Below, piece by piece: positions 14,949 to 22,786 of a stretch of DNA of 26,845 nt. The stretch is from the IMG/VR virus record IMGVR_UViG_3300036846_000593, positions 1-26,845 of that record. One strand, 5' to 3'. Below the pieces are notes generated by a model that made no database searches, was not told where the DNA came from, and was given only the letters and a program-made list of their open reading frames with translations. Each line of letters opens with the position of its first letter. Position 1 is the stretch's first letter. This DNA is from a virus. Position numbers and translations under genes: made by a program.

Positions 14949-15007
14949 CGGTAGCACTACCGATCCGCCGGGTAGGACGGCGGACGGCGATCCCGTGGCA
15001 GCGGGAT
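14949..15007 (-). terminator. Three tandem stem-loops after the tail tube gene, attenuator candidates
   Basis: In the 123-base gap between tail tube and chaperone genes there are three perfect inverted repeats: ATCCCG/CGGGAT (14990-14995/15002-15007, loop 6), TCCGCCG/CGGCGGA (14964-14970/14978-14984, loop 7) and CGGTAG/CTACCG (14949-14954/14957-14962, loop 2). None is followed by a U-run, so a classic intrinsic terminator is not supported. They may stabilise the 3' end of the tube mRNA or lower downstream expression. Confidence 0.45.
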
Positions 15008-15008
15008 T

Positions 15009-16274
15009 TCACGCGGCACTGTCGAAGATTTGCATCGTGGTTTGCTCGACGCCGCTCGCGGTCCCGATGTACTTCAGTGCCGTGAACGGGATCGTCAGCG
15101 TCTGCGCGCCTAGCCCTTGAACCGCGACGTCGGCGTCAGAGAACTTGACCCGCGGTAGCAGCATCGTGACCGTGGGCGCATCCGGCGCGTTGGTCGTGGC
15201 GAGCGACACGAAAATCTCGATTTCGTCTTCGTTGAGAAAGTTTCGAATGAACGTGTTGTCTTCGAGCATGGCGGTCATCTGCCCGGTGATCGCGTTCGTC
15301 CCTTGAAAGACTTCAGGAACGAAGTTTTGCCCGACGACGGCATCCGAACTCGACTGCAAGTCCATCGCCAAGGTAAGGCCGGTCACGACGCCGACGACCG
15401 ACCCGCCGACCAGCAGCATTCCGTTGACCGCGGCGAAGATACCGGCGGTTGTTTCCGGTGCCGGCGCGGTGAAGAACGGCGCCACACCAAGCGGCGACAC
15501 GGCGTCGTAAAGCTCCATGTCGCGCCCGAAGAACGGAAACTCGATCGTCGACATGCCCGACGCCGGAAGCCCGAGGTTGAACCCGCCGACGCGGCATTCA
15601 GTGTATAAGCGCGCCGATGCGATATCTTCGTGGAAGACTTCCAGCCCGAACTTGCGGCGGGCGAACCCGGTCGACGGGATGAAAAGATGCTTACCCGGCG
15701 AGTTGACGGTAAAGGTCAATTCCGCGGCCATATCGGCCGGCGGCGCCGGGGCCACGGTGATGGTCGCGTTGGTGATCCCGCCGAACGCGACCGCGACAAA
15801 TTGCAACCCGTTAAACTCGGTCGCGCTGACCCCGGCGAGCGAAAAGATGCTGCCCTTGCGGAAACCGCTCGCCACCGGATCGCCCGACCCGAAGGTGATC
15901 GTCGAGGCGGTCTTGTTGGCGACCACGCTGGTAAAGGTCGACTGATCCAACGGGGTATCTTGCGCGTCGGTCGCGGTGCCGCGGAACCCGGCCTCGAACA
16001 GCGGGAAGTAGGTTCCCGGCGAAAACTCGCCGCTGACGTTGCCGGTAACGCGCCGGGTGCCGTGGCGCATATCGACGACCTGCCGATCAGAGCGGATTTC
16101 CGTCGCCTGATAGCTGTCCTTGGCGAGTTTGATGGTGGTGGCGACGCGGCGCAGGACTTGCCCGCCGGTCGGACCGGGATCGGTCGAGGATACCGCCTGC
16201 GTGTTGCTGTCGATAACGCCGGTGGTATAGGGCTTGTAAGCGACTCGGGCGCTTACGCCTTCCGCGAGGCTCAT
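15009..16274 (-). CDS. Major tail (tube) protein
   Basis: 421 residues. It would form the hexameric rings of the tail tube. The N-terminus (MSLAEGVSARVAYKPYTTG, then LRRVATTIKLAKDSYQATEI and a VTGNVSGEFSPGTY segment) is characteristic of the phage tail tube family of long-tailed phages; the rest is beta-rich with a likely inserted Ig-like or variable domain between residues 140 and 200 (ITFGSGDP to ATITVAPAPP). It sits between the tail terminator gene and the chaperones, as expected. The ATG at 16274 has GGAG nine bases upstream. Stem-loop-bearing gaps flank the gene on both sides, consistent with separate tuning of a highly expressed protein. Confidence 0.87.
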   Translation of the reverse strand: MSLAEGVSARVAYKPYTTGVIDSNTQAVSSTDPGPTGGQVLRRVATTIKLAKDSYQATEIRSDRQVVDMRHGTRRVTGNVSGEFSPGTYFPLFEAGFRGTATDAQDTPLDQSTFTSVVANKTASTITFGSGDPVASGFRKGSIFSLAGVSATEFNGLQFVAVAFGGITNATITVAPAPPADMAAELTFTVNSPGKHLFIPSTGFARRKFGLEVFHEDIASARLYTECRVGGFNLGLPASGMSTIEFPFFGRDMELYDAVSPLGVAPFFTAPAPETTAGIFAAVNGMLLVGGSVVGVVTGLTLAMDLQSSSDAVVGQNFVPEVFQGTNAITGQMTAMLEDNTFIRNFLNEDEIEIFVSLATTNAPDAPTVTMLLPRVKFSDADVAVQGLGAQTLTIPFTALKYIGTASGVEQTTMQIFDSAA

Positions 16275-16325
16275 GGCTTAGGCTCCGTCACAATGCCGTT
16301 GCCCAAGCGGCGTTGCGGCTGGAAA

Positions 16326-16348
16326 CCTCGCGCGGGCTTCACGCGAGG
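16326..16348 (-). terminator. Stem-loop between tail terminator and tail tube genes
   Basis: CCTCGCG (16348-16342 on the minus strand) pairs perfectly with CGCGAGG (16332-16326) around a nine-base loop and is followed by TTTCC. The short T-run makes it at best a weak intrinsic terminator; it may be an RNA processing or stabilising element just before the abundant tail tube gene. Confidence 0.45.
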
Positions 16349-16357
16349 GGTTCGGGG

Positions 16358-16819
16358 TCATCCGATGGTGTCGAAAAAGAGCCGCACTTCGGTTGCGGCC
16401 CAGAAATAGTTGCTGACCTCGCTGGGCAGACCGGGCGGCCGCAACGAGGCGCCGTCGCCGCCCGGGCGGACCGAGGCGGCGATCACCGAGACGAGGTCGT
16501 CGCGGTAGGACCGGAGCAGTTGCGCGACGCTCTCGGCGGTATCGGTCGCCCAGGTCAGCCCCCAGCCTTTCGGCACGAAAACGTAGACGTCGAGCCAAGC
16601 CGGGTTGCGGTAGACGTTGGCGAACCGTCCCCCACCGAACCCGACTTGCTCCCCCGAATCGACATAGAAATCCGAATAGAGGAACGGCGCCGGGGTATCC
16701 GGCAGGGCGACCGCTCCGGTGCTGTCCTCGTCCTCGTTCTGCCAGCGCAGCGGCGGCAGGCCGGCGCCGCCCTCGATGACGCTCCGCAGGGCGCCGTAAG
16801 CTTCGCTCGCGGTCGTCAT
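16358..16819 (-). CDS. Tail terminator / tail completion protein
   Basis: 153 residues. A helical N-terminus (SEAYGALRSVIEGG) is followed by a beta-rich body (FLYSDFYVDSG, FVPKGWGLTWATDTAESVAQLLRSYRD) that resembles tail terminator proteins (lambda gpU-like role), which cap the tube at the head-proximal end and stop polymerisation. Its ATG overlaps the stop of the upstream neck-protein gene by four bases. The order neck protein, terminator, tube protein is the standard one in siphophages and supports the call. The family assignment is by pattern and position. Confidence 0.7.
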   Translation of the reverse strand: MTTASEAYGALRSVIEGGAGLPPLRWQNEDEDSTGAVALPDTPAPFLYSDFYVDSGEQVGFGGGRFANVYRNPAWLDVYVFVPKGWGLTWATDTAESVAQLLRSYRDDLVSVIAASVRPGGDGASLRPPGLPSEVSNYFWAATEVRLFFDTIG

Positions 16820-17475
16820 GTGCGGCGGCCGATAAAGATTGCGGGGCTGCGAACCGCCTCGCCGACCATGCGCTGAGCGCGACGGCGCCGGCGGGGATTG
16901 CGCGAGGTCCGGCCGACGTGGCCCTTGGACGTGATCGCATTCGGCAGCGTCACGTAACCGAAGGTTATCTCGACCGTGGGGAAGCGGTTCGCCGCGGCGC
17001 GCGCGACCCGCTCATAGAGCCGGTTCGGCTTGCTGACGAGGAAGGCGCGGCCGGACTCGGTTTTGCCGATCTCGAGGCGCCGCGCGTAGGGAACCGGGTT
17101 CGCGATCATGACCACGGCGCCGGCGGGGATCGGGCCCGCGGCCGAGGGCTGGCCGTTGACGAAAAGGGTATGGCTGCGCCGGTAAAGCCCGCTGTCGACC
17201 GGCGAGCCGTCCTCGAGTTGCTTGATGATGACCGGCGCGACCAGCGACAGGGCGGGCGAGTATTTGAACGTGATGAGCCGCTCGGCCTGTTCCCACGACC
17301 GGCCCGGAACGTCGCCGAACGCGGTCCACGTCGAGTCCGGCTGGTCGTGCATGATCTTGGCGTGACCGGCGCGGGCGGTGGCGACGAGCAGCGCGCGGCC
17401 TTGCTTCTCGGCCTCGGCCCGCCAATCGATCACGGTCGCCCGCAGCGTTTCTAGGGCGAACGCGGGTTCGGCCAT
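16816..17475 (-). CDS. Neck protein, HK97 gp10-like
   Basis: 219 residues. The region EDGSPVDSGLYRRSHTLFVN is the P-x-D-S/T-G-x-x-R-x-S motif of head-tail joining proteins of the HK97 gp10 type; it is followed by a beta segment (AVVMIANPVPYARRLEIGKT) and a very basic C-terminal tail (RNPRRRRRAQR) that might touch DNA. The ATG shares one base with the downstream gene's stop, TGATG. Position between head closure and tail terminator supports a neck role. Exact function within the neck is inferred. Confidence 0.72.
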   Translation of the reverse strand: MAEPAFALETLRATVIDWRAEAEKQGRALLVATARAGHAKIMHDQPDSTWTAFGDVPGRSWEQAERLITFKYSPALSLVAPVIIKQLEDGSPVDSGLYRRSHTLFVNGQPSAAGPIPAGAVVMIANPVPYARRLEIGKTESGRAFLVSKPNRLYERVARAAANRFPTVEITFGYVTLPNAITSKGHVGRTSRNPRRRRRAQRMVGEAVRSPAIFIGRRT

Positions 17476-17831
17476 CAGCCTTTGACCGTCAGGCGATAGG
17501 CGCGCAGCGCGCCGCCGATGTTGTGGGTCCAGACATCGACAAGGCTGATCGCGAGCTCGCGGCCGGCGACAACGAGCTTGTCGCCGGTGGTGATGGGGGC
17601 GCCGAACCCCGCGGCGGTCAGATCCTCGACGCTGATGAGCGCGTGTGCGATCTGCTGCATGACGTCGCCGACCAGCGCTTCCGGCGACCCGGCCCTGTGC
17701 TGTTTGACGTGTCCGCGCGCCGGATAGTCGGTCGCGGTCCGGTTCGGCCCCGCCGGCCCGGTAAAGCGGCGGATCGTCACCGGCTCTTGCAACCGGCGCC
17801 GGTAGATGCCTTGCGCGACCGCGGGGCTCAT
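17475..17831 (-). CDS. Head closure / head-tail adaptor protein
   Basis: 118 residues. A short beta-barrel type protein: an N-terminal RLQEPVTIRRFTGP strand, a long loop, then TTGDKLVVAGRELAISLVDVW and LRAYRLTVKG. This fits small head closure proteins (SPP1 gp16 / HK97 gp7 role) that sit under the connector ring and interact with the tail. The ATG at 17831 forms an ATGA overlap with the connector gene; an upstream in-frame TTG would lengthen it by three residues only. Family call is mainly by size, fold pattern and position. Confidence 0.65.
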   Translation of the reverse strand: MSPAVAQGIYRRRLQEPVTIRRFTGPAGPNRTATDYPARGHVKQHRAGSPEALVGDVMQQIAHALISVEDLTAAGFGAPITTGDKLVVAGRELAISLVDVWTHNIGGALRAYRLTVKG

Positions 17832-18472
17832 ACCGACCAATACCGATAGTAGATCAGCCCATCACAGACCCAGACCGGCGGAAGGGCGGCGTCGCCGGTC
17901 GTCGAGGCGGCCTGTGCGGCGTTGGCGTAAACCACCATCGATGCGTCAAAGACCGTTTCCGACTGAATCGACGGGTCGCGGTCCGCGGAGAAGTAGCGCG
18001 CCTGTACCCAATCGCCGGCGACCGATTGGAGGTCTGGCGGGATCGGCTCGTAACCGGCGGTATAGTCGAGGACGATCAGGCCGACCCACACGCCATCGAT
18101 CAGGTAGAGCGCGCCGGTGTCCGGGTTCACGTCATAGGTCGCCGGGTCAATCGCCGTGCCCTCGACGGTGATCGTCAGCAGCGGATTGCCGCTGGTGTCG
18201 AGCGCGATCGGATATTGCCGGCAGCGCAGCGGCTTCATGAGGTCGAGGCAGACCCCGCGGTATTGGTCGCGGTAGACCTGTTGCGGGAAGAGCCGGTCGC
18301 AGTAATTCGACATCCGGGCCGAGACGTTGGCGATCATGCCGGTGAGCTTGTCGTCCTGGCTCGTATCCGCGGGATCGATCCCGAGCCGAAGCTTTGCGTC
18401 GTCGAGCGTAATCAGCCCCTGGTCATCCGCCGGCGTGATCAGCCGCGGGATCAGCACGCCGGGGTTGCTCAT
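17828..18472 (-). CDS. Head-tail connector protein, gp6-like
   Basis: 214 residues. The N-terminal helix pattern LITLDDAKLRLGIDPADTSQDD with DKLTGMIANVSARMSNYCDR is the hallmark of phage head-tail connector proteins of the gp6/gp15 type, which form the ring below the portal. The C-terminal half has beta strands and a helix (PPDLQSVAGDWVQARYF) also typical of this family. The ATG overlaps the preceding stop (ATGA). This is one of the more certain neck assignments. Confidence 0.82.
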   Translation of the reverse strand: MSNPGVLIPRLITPADDQGLITLDDAKLRLGIDPADTSQDDKLTGMIANVSARMSNYCDRLFPQQVYRDQYRGVCLDLMKPLRCRQYPIALDTSGNPLLTITVEGTAIDPATYDVNPDTGALYLIDGVWVGLIVLDYTAGYEPIPPDLQSVAGDWVQARYFSADRDPSIQSETVFDASMVVYANAAQAASTTGDAALPPVWVCDGLIYYRYWSV

Positions 18473-19059
18473 GATTGCAGCCGTGCGAGCAGCGGGTAGA
18501 GGTCACAGGTGACGGTCGAGCCATCCGCGGCGGCGAGCGTCAAGAGTCCGTCATCGCTCACCGTCAGCGAGGCGAGCCGCAGGCCGGGACCGGGTGCGCC
18601 GCGCTCCCCAGGCTTCCCGCGGCTTCCCTGGGAAGCCATCATTTGCCACTCGGGGCCCGGACAGGCGCCGGGTTTGTCCGATCGGGCGACGAAGCTCGAT
18701 CCGTCCTTGGTGACGACATCGAGGACGGCATAGACCGCGGCCGCGTCATACGTACCGCGGGTCTGAAACGACCGGCCGTTCGTCCCGGCGAGCCCAGGAA
18801 CGGCGAGGCATTGCCAATCGTCACCGGGCGGCGGTTTGCCGGTATCGCGGACCGCCTGCCATGTCGCGCCGCCGTGCACCACGACGACGCCGGCATAATG
18901 CACCTCGTCGGCCCAACTACGGGCCTGCGGGAAGCGCGCGGCCGGCGCCGGGGCGGCCTTGAGCGCCCGGACTTCCTCAAGGGCGCGCGTGCCGAGTCCC
19001 ACGGCAACCGCGAGAGATTGCCAGATCGTGTATCGCGGAGTCGGAACACCGTCAGTCAT
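18469..19059 (-). CDS. Collagen-like protein with a carbohydrate-binding-like domain
   Basis: 196 residues. Residues 35-90 include YAGVVVVHGGATWQAVRDTG, and a second similar unit follows (GRSFQTRGTYDAAAVYAVLD, then GSSFVARSDKPGACPGPEW). Both resemble small aromatic-rich modules (chitin-binding or fibre type) with a DVV...G.SFVA core. Five Gly-X-Y triplets (GSRGKPGERGAPGPG, residues about 145-159) follow, then a short beta tail. Collagen-like triplets in phage proteins normally form trimeric rods. It is the last gene of a block lying between portal and connector, where surface fibres are not usually encoded. It could be a head or neck fibre; function is inferred. Confidence 0.65.
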   Translation of the reverse strand: MTDGVPTPRYTIWQSLAVAVGLGTRALEEVRALKAAPAPAARFPQARSWADEVHYAGVVVVHGGATWQAVRDTGKPPPGDDWQCLAVPGLAGTNGRSFQTRGTYDAAAVYAVLDVVTKDGSSFVARSDKPGACPGPEWQMMASQGSRGKPGERGAPGPGLRLASLTVSDDGLLTLAAADGSTVTCDLYPLLARLQS

Positions 19060-19481
19060 GCGGCGAGCAACAGCAGGAATTCATTGTCATAGCCGGTTGC
19101 CTCCCCCGTAGCCGCGCCGCCGGCGAGGCGAGCGACCGTCAGCGGCAGGACCGCACCGCGCGCCGCCGCATCGATACCCGGGCGGCCCGGTCGCAGGGAC
19201 ACGAACAGTTCGAGGTAAGCGCCGGGAGCGACCGCATCTTGCCGGCGCGGCGCCGCGCCGCCGATGACGACGGTAATCTGGCTCTCGCCGCTCGCCGCAC
19301 CCGGAACGAATGCCAGATCGAGCCCGAGGGCTGCGCCGGCCGCGACGGCGCCGGCGTCCGGCAATTGGCCGAGCGCCCATCGCCCGAGCGGCCCCGGACC
19401 GCTTGTAGCCGCCGCAGCCGGGGCAACGGTCGGCAGGGCGCCGCCGAGCGCCGAGGTGCCGAGCGGTCCGCCGCCGAGCAT
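19056..19481 (-). CDS. Gly/Ala-rich structural protein, unknown
   Basis: 141 residues. It opens with MLGGGPLGTSALGGALP, and a similar GPLGRWALGQLPDA follows at about residue 30; such G-PLG-ALG motifs occur in small structural proteins of rhizobial phages. The remaining sequence is beta-like (SQITVVIGG, YLELFVSLRPG). No known enzyme motif. The ATG at 19481 overlaps the upstream stop by one base (TGATG), and its own stop overlaps the collagen-like gene's start. Probably part of the same surface assembly as its neighbours; this is inference from the operon. Confidence 0.6.
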   Translation of the reverse strand: MLGGGPLGTSALGGALPTVAPAAAATSGPGPLGRWALGQLPDAGAVAAGAALGLDLAFVPGAASGESQITVVIGGAAPRRQDAVAPGAYLELFVSLRPGRPGIDAAARGAVLPLTVARLAGGAATGEATGYDNEFLLLLAA

Positions 19482-19945
19482 CAGGCGCGCGCCTCTAGCG
19501 CGGCAACCCGCGCTTCGAGCTCGTTGATGGCGTCGGCAACGGTCCGATCCGCCTCTTGCGGCATCAGCAGGGCGCCGCCGCCCACGTTGATGACCAACGG
19601 CCCGGTCATGGTATCGCCGCCGCGCTGGACCCACGGCGCGCCGGCGAGGTCCGCGGCCAGGACGGTGATAAAGACCTGTGCCGCGCCGCTTAGCGGGATC
19701 GGCGAGGTATTGCCGGCGCCGGTGCTGCGGTAGACCGAGCGCGTCAGCGTCAAGGCCGCCGCGTTGTACGTCCCGGCGCCGGTTTCGCTCTGACCCGCGT
19801 CGGCGATGCCGTAGGAGACAACCGCGCCATCGGGCACCCCGGCCGAAGCAAAATTGAGATAACCGCTAACCGGCGGGCCGAGCGTCAGCGTCCCGGTCCC
19901 GACCGTTGGCGTCGTGACGCGGCAGAGGTCGAAAAGCTGGTTCAC
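19481..19945 (-). CDS. Fibre-like protein with C-terminal coiled coil
   Basis: 154 residues from a GTG start. The body (VNQLFDLCRVTT, then TGTLTLGPPVSGYLNFASAG, GAVVSYGIADAG and LTLTRSVYRSTG) is a repeat pattern I know from tail-fibre or appendage proteins of rhizobial and other proteobacterial phages. The segment GGDTMTGPLVINVGGGALL matches the fibre shaft motif that often precedes phage fibre tips, and the end (ADAINELEARVAALEARA) is a good trimeric coiled coil. The GTG at 19945 overlaps the preceding TGA (GTGA). Unusually for such a protein, it is encoded in the head module. Confidence 0.68.
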   Translation of the reverse strand: MNQLFDLCRVTTPTVGTGTLTLGPPVSGYLNFASAGVPDGAVVSYGIADAGQSETGAGTYNAAALTLTRSVYRSTGAGNTSPIPLSGAAQVFITVLAADLAGAPWVQRGGDTMTGPLVINVGGGALLMPQEADRTVADAINELEARVAALEARA

Positions 19946-20343
19946 GTCGCGTTGTGGATCGTGACGGTTGAGGCTTGGAGGGTGAACGCGCCATTGAGCG
20001 ACGTCACCATCCCGCCAAAGTCGATATAGGCGACGAGTGCTTGGTTGCTGGCGCTGTAGTAGACGGCGCCCGTTGCGCTGATCGTTGAGGCGGGCCACGC
20101 CACCGAGCCCAGCACGATATCCGTCTGGGCTGCGCCGGCGTCGTTGACGGTGACCGGCGCGGCTAGCCCGCCGGCGGTATAGCCGGCCCCGGTGACTTCG
20201 CCGGTGACGTCGCTCACCGTATTGTGGAGCCCCTTGTTCGGGCTGTAACCGCTGACGAGCATCGCCTTGAAGCTACCGGACGCGAAAGGGATCGTGCCCG
20301 CGGCCATGCCGTCGACCATTGCGTCGTAGATGAGGCTAGGCAA
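19942..20343 (-). CDS. Conserved phage structural protein
   Basis: 133 residues. The sequence (SLIYDAMVDGMAAGTIPFAS, then FKAMLVSGYSPNKGLH, VTGEVTGAGYTAGG and STISATGAVYYSAS) belongs to a conserved phage protein family in which a short helix is followed by repeated beta strands; it is usually found near fibre or appendage genes. No enzyme function is known to me. A TTG at 20343 is taken as start because family members begin just before the SLIYD segment, and it overlaps the upstream gene by eight bases. An ATG eight codons later (MVDGMAAG) is the alternative. Confidence 0.7.
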   Translation of the reverse strand: MPSLIYDAMVDGMAAGTIPFASGSFKAMLVSGYSPNKGLHNTVSDVTGEVTGAGYTAGGLAAPVTVNDAGAAQTDIVLGSVAWPASTISATGAVYYSASNQALVAYIDFGGMVTSLNGAFTLQASTVTIHNAT

Positions 20344-20854
20344 CGTTCCGCTCGATTTCGAGGATGCGGCCCCGGTCGTCGTGTTTGGTGACGCGCGTCC
20401 GCTCGACGCTGCGGACCGGCGTCGGCACGGTGACGTTGATAACCGGCGCCGGCGGGGCGATCACCGGCGCCTCGGCGAGCATCGACGCGCCGCGGCTGAT
20501 GAGGTGCGCGAGGTCGTCCGGCGCATAGGGATCAACACCGGGCGGCCCTGACGGCCCCTGGATGCCCTCAACGCCGGCGGGGCCCTCTACACCCCGCTCG
20601 CCCGCTTCCCCCTGCTCGCCGCGCTCGCCCGCGGCCCCTGGCTGGCCTTGTTCGCCGGCCGGTCCGGGTTCGCCGTCCTTGAGTTCGGCAATCCGCGCCG
20701 TCACGGCCTCGTTTAGCGTTCCGACCTCGGCGACAAGCTCGCGGATCGTCCGATCGAGCATCGCCTTTGTGTCGTCCTCGATCTTTCGCGCGATGCCGCC
20801 GAGTTCGGCGGCCAGGACTTCAAGCGGCGAGGTCGTCATAAGCTGATGAGCCAT
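20336..20854 (-). CDS. Collagen-like phage protein
   Basis: About 172 residues if started at the ATG at 20854; ATGs at 20893 and 20839 are also possible and none has a clear ribosome site, since the start lies inside the portal gene. A helical N-terminal part (LEVLAAELGGIARKIEDD, then a heptad-like helix) precedes 16 uninterrupted Gly-X-Y triplets (20531-20674). A C-terminal domain follows, with APVIAPPAPVINVTVPTP and a basic end. A coiled coil followed by a collagen rod is the design of trimeric bacterial and phage collagen-like proteins. In the portal-connector region it could form a fibre on the head or neck; that role is inferred. Confidence 0.7.
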   Translation of the reverse strand: MAHQLMTTSPLEVLAAELGGIARKIEDDTKAMLDRTIRELVAEVGTLNEAVTARIAELKDGEPGPAGEQGQPGAAGERGEQGEAGERGVEGPAGVEGIQGPSGPPGVDPYAPDDLAHLISRGASMLAEAPVIAPPAPVINVTVPTPVRSVERTRVTKHDDRGRILEIERNVA

Positions 20855-22244
20855 AGGCGGCGCGGAAGGCGCGCAGGGCGTTTTGTCCGGCATTGGGTTC
20901 GTTCGGTTCGTTCGGCTCGTTCGGGTCGTTCGGGTCCGGCTCGGGCTCGTTCGGCGCCGGCGATGGTGGCGACCCCGCCGGCGCCGGTGGCGGCGGTTGC
21001 ATGTTGGCGCCGTAGCTCAGCGGAACGACCTGCTGCTGAACCCGCGGCATCGCGCCGTAGCCGTTGGCGACCGCGGACAGGTCTTCCTCGGCGCGCGCCT
21101 CGTCGGGCGCATAGATGCCGCTGATGACGGCTCGCGCCAGCCCCTCGATCCGATCCTTGAACGCGGACCGCAACAGCGCCCGCGTGTTGAATTCGAGATA
21201 TTCGGTCGGCTGGCCGGCGAGGTTGAACAATTGCCCGAACGCTTCCTCAAGATGGTTGAGCGTGAAGCCGAGGCCATTCGCGATCCACTGTTGCATCAGC
21301 AGTTCGGTCGAGGCGTAGGGCGTGCCGCCGATCCCGAGGATGGCGAGTGGAACCCGCAGCGCAACCGCAACCGCCTGATCGTTCATCTTGAGCAGGTCGG
21401 CCAGCAACCCGTCGTTCGCGGTCCCCGTTAGGGTATGGGCCTTGAGGCCGTGCGTCAGGATCGGCGTCTTCCCGGCGTTTTCCCCGGTCGTTCGTTGTTC
21501 CCACTTCTCGCGTAGCTGGTCGACCTCCGCTTCCTTGATCGGAAGGTCGGTTTCGAGAATGTAGGACGGGCGCGCTTGGTTCAGGTAATAGGCGATCTGC
21601 TGATTGAGCGCCGCCCCGGAGAGCGCGAGTTCGAGCGTCGCCGCGAGGATCGGTGACACGCCTTTGAGCGGATGCGTCGGGGTATTCAGCCGGACGTGCA
21701 GAACATCGCGGGCGGGTATCGGATCGGTGAAGTCGATTCGCTGTTGGAGCACCTGATTTCCGTACACGCTGTAGAAAACCGAGCCATCTTCGCCGAGCAT
21801 GGCGAGGCCCCGGCGCATCAGGTGAAGCTCGATGATTTCGGCGCGGTTGTTGCGGATCGCGACGGCGAACGCCTCGCCGTTTTCGTAAAGGCGGCGGACG
21901 AGGTTTAAGAGGAAATCCGAAATGCTCTGGTAGTCGTTCGGCGCTTGCAGAATCCGGCACAAGGCCGAATTCGTGACCCGATCCCGCCCGCCATCACCGC
22001 GCGCCCGCCAATGGTCGCCCGGGCACATTGCGACGGTTTGGGCATAGGCGGACACGCACGCCTCGACGATCGCCGAGCTTTGCCCGCCCGGGAGCGCGGT
22101 ATAGCCCGCCTGCCACCAATTCATCAGGCGGCCCGCCGAGGCCGGCAACCACGACCCGTCGGTGAAAAAGTAAGGCCCCGGACGATACTGGCCTTCCGGG
22201 GCCCTGGTCAGCCATCCCGCGACGCGGGTCAACCAATTCGCCAT
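20820..22244 (-). CDS. Portal protein, HK97 family
   Basis: 474 residues. The dodecameric portal is the DNA gate at one head vertex and the terminase docking site. The sequence follows the HK97-type portal family: TALPGGQSSAIVEACVSAYA near residue 50, DFLLNLVRRLYENGEAFA (about 108-125), HPLKGVSPILAATLELAL, and a long helix before VPLAILGI and STELLMQQWIANGLGFTLN. The C-terminus is low-complexity Pro/Asn/Glu (four PNE-type repeats near residues 441-455). The ATG at 22244 directly abuts the stop of the preceding 46-residue gene. Terminase-capsid-portal order is inverted relative to HK97 (terminase-portal-protease-capsid), which is worth noting. Confidence 0.92.
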   Translation of the reverse strand: MANWLTRVAGWLTRAPEGQYRPGPYFFTDGSWLPASAGRLMNWWQAGYTALPGGQSSAIVEACVSAYAQTVAMCPGDHWRARGDGGRDRVTNSALCRILQAPNDYQSISDFLLNLVRRLYENGEAFAVAIRNNRAEIIELHLMRRGLAMLGEDGSVFYSVYGNQVLQQRIDFTDPIPARDVLHVRLNTPTHPLKGVSPILAATLELALSGAALNQQIAYYLNQARPSYILETDLPIKEAEVDQLREKWEQRTTGENAGKTPILTHGLKAHTLTGTANDGLLADLLKMNDQAVAVALRVPLAILGIGGTPYASTELLMQQWIANGLGFTLNHLEEAFGQLFNLAGQPTEYLEFNTRALLRSAFKDRIEGLARAVISGIYAPDEARAEEDLSAVANGYGAMPRVQQQVVPLSYGANMQPPPPAPAGSPPSPAPNEPEPDPNDPNEPNEPNEPNAGQNALRAFRAAYGSSAYDDLAA

Positions 22245-22385
22245 CTATCGCGTCTCGTAACCGCGGCTTGGCTTGGCTTCCATATCGCGGCGCTTTGGCG
22301 GCCGGTAGCCGGCGGGCTTTTTGCGCGGCGAGACTGCCGGCGGGCCCGCGCGGTCCTTTTCGCCGGCGGGTTTTGGCTTATTCAT
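22245..22385 (-). CDS. Small basic protein ahead of the portal gene
   Basis: 46 residues, strongly basic and proline-rich (MNKPKPAGEKDRAGPP, KKPAGYRPPKRRD). It fills exactly the space between the Ig-like gene and the portal: its ATG overlaps the upstream stop by eight bases and its TAG ends at the base before the portal ATG. A short disordered basic protein could bind DNA or a head component, but nothing specific is recognised. The perfect packing between neighbours is the main evidence that it is translated. Confidence 0.5.
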   Translation of the reverse strand: MNKPKPAGEKDRAGPPAVSPRKKPAGYRPPKRRDMEAKPSRGYETR

Positions 22386-22761
22386 GGCGATGATGGCCGC
22401 GCGCTACTGGCTCTCGCGCCGCCGCAATCTCGACCGCGTTACTCTGCGGCGCCGTCGTCGAGCCGGTGCCGTTGGTGGCGGTGACAACGCAGGCGAGCGA
22501 TTTGCCGACGTCGGCCGCAACCGCCGTGTAGTCGCTGCTGTCCGTGCCGACCGGGGCGCCGTCGCGCTGCCACTGGTAAGCGTAGCTGGTCGGCTCGTTC
22601 GTCCAGTTGCCCATTGTGCAGGACAGGACTTCGCCGACCGCGCCGTTGCCGGTCACAACCGGGATATCATCGCAAATCGGGACGGTGATCCCGCTCGACG
22701 CCAGGGAGAGGGCGTCGGCGTGTTCCTGACCCGGCCAAGGTGCGAGCGTTTCGTCTGCCAT
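22378..22761 (-). CDS. Ig-like capsid decoration protein candidate
   Basis: 127 residues. A single immunoglobulin-like domain at about 33-112: VVTGNGAVGEVLSC, then YAYQWQRDGAPVG with the core tryptophan, DYTAVAADVGKSLACVV with the second cysteine, and TGSTTAPQSNAVEI. This is the pattern of the Ig-type domains in phage surface proteins (Hoc-like), which bind carbohydrate or mucus weakly. Lying immediately after the capsid gene, it probably decorates the head. The ATG at 22761 has GGAG seven bases before it. It is the first gene after a gap of 63 bases that holds a stem-loop. Confidence 0.75.
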   Translation of the reverse strand: MADETLAPWPGQEHADALSLASSGITVPICDDIPVVTGNGAVGEVLSCTMGNWTNEPTSYAYQWQRDGAPVGTDSSDYTAVAADVGKSLACVVTATNGTGSTTAPQSNAVEIAAAREPVARGHHRHE

Positions 22762-22786
22762 GTGGTTTCTCCGTTCAAGGTAAGAG

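Noticed and set aside
16278-16940. 220-codon minus-strand frame overlapping the tail terminator and neck genes
   Set aside because: Arg/Ala-rich product in another frame of two supported genes; a shadow.
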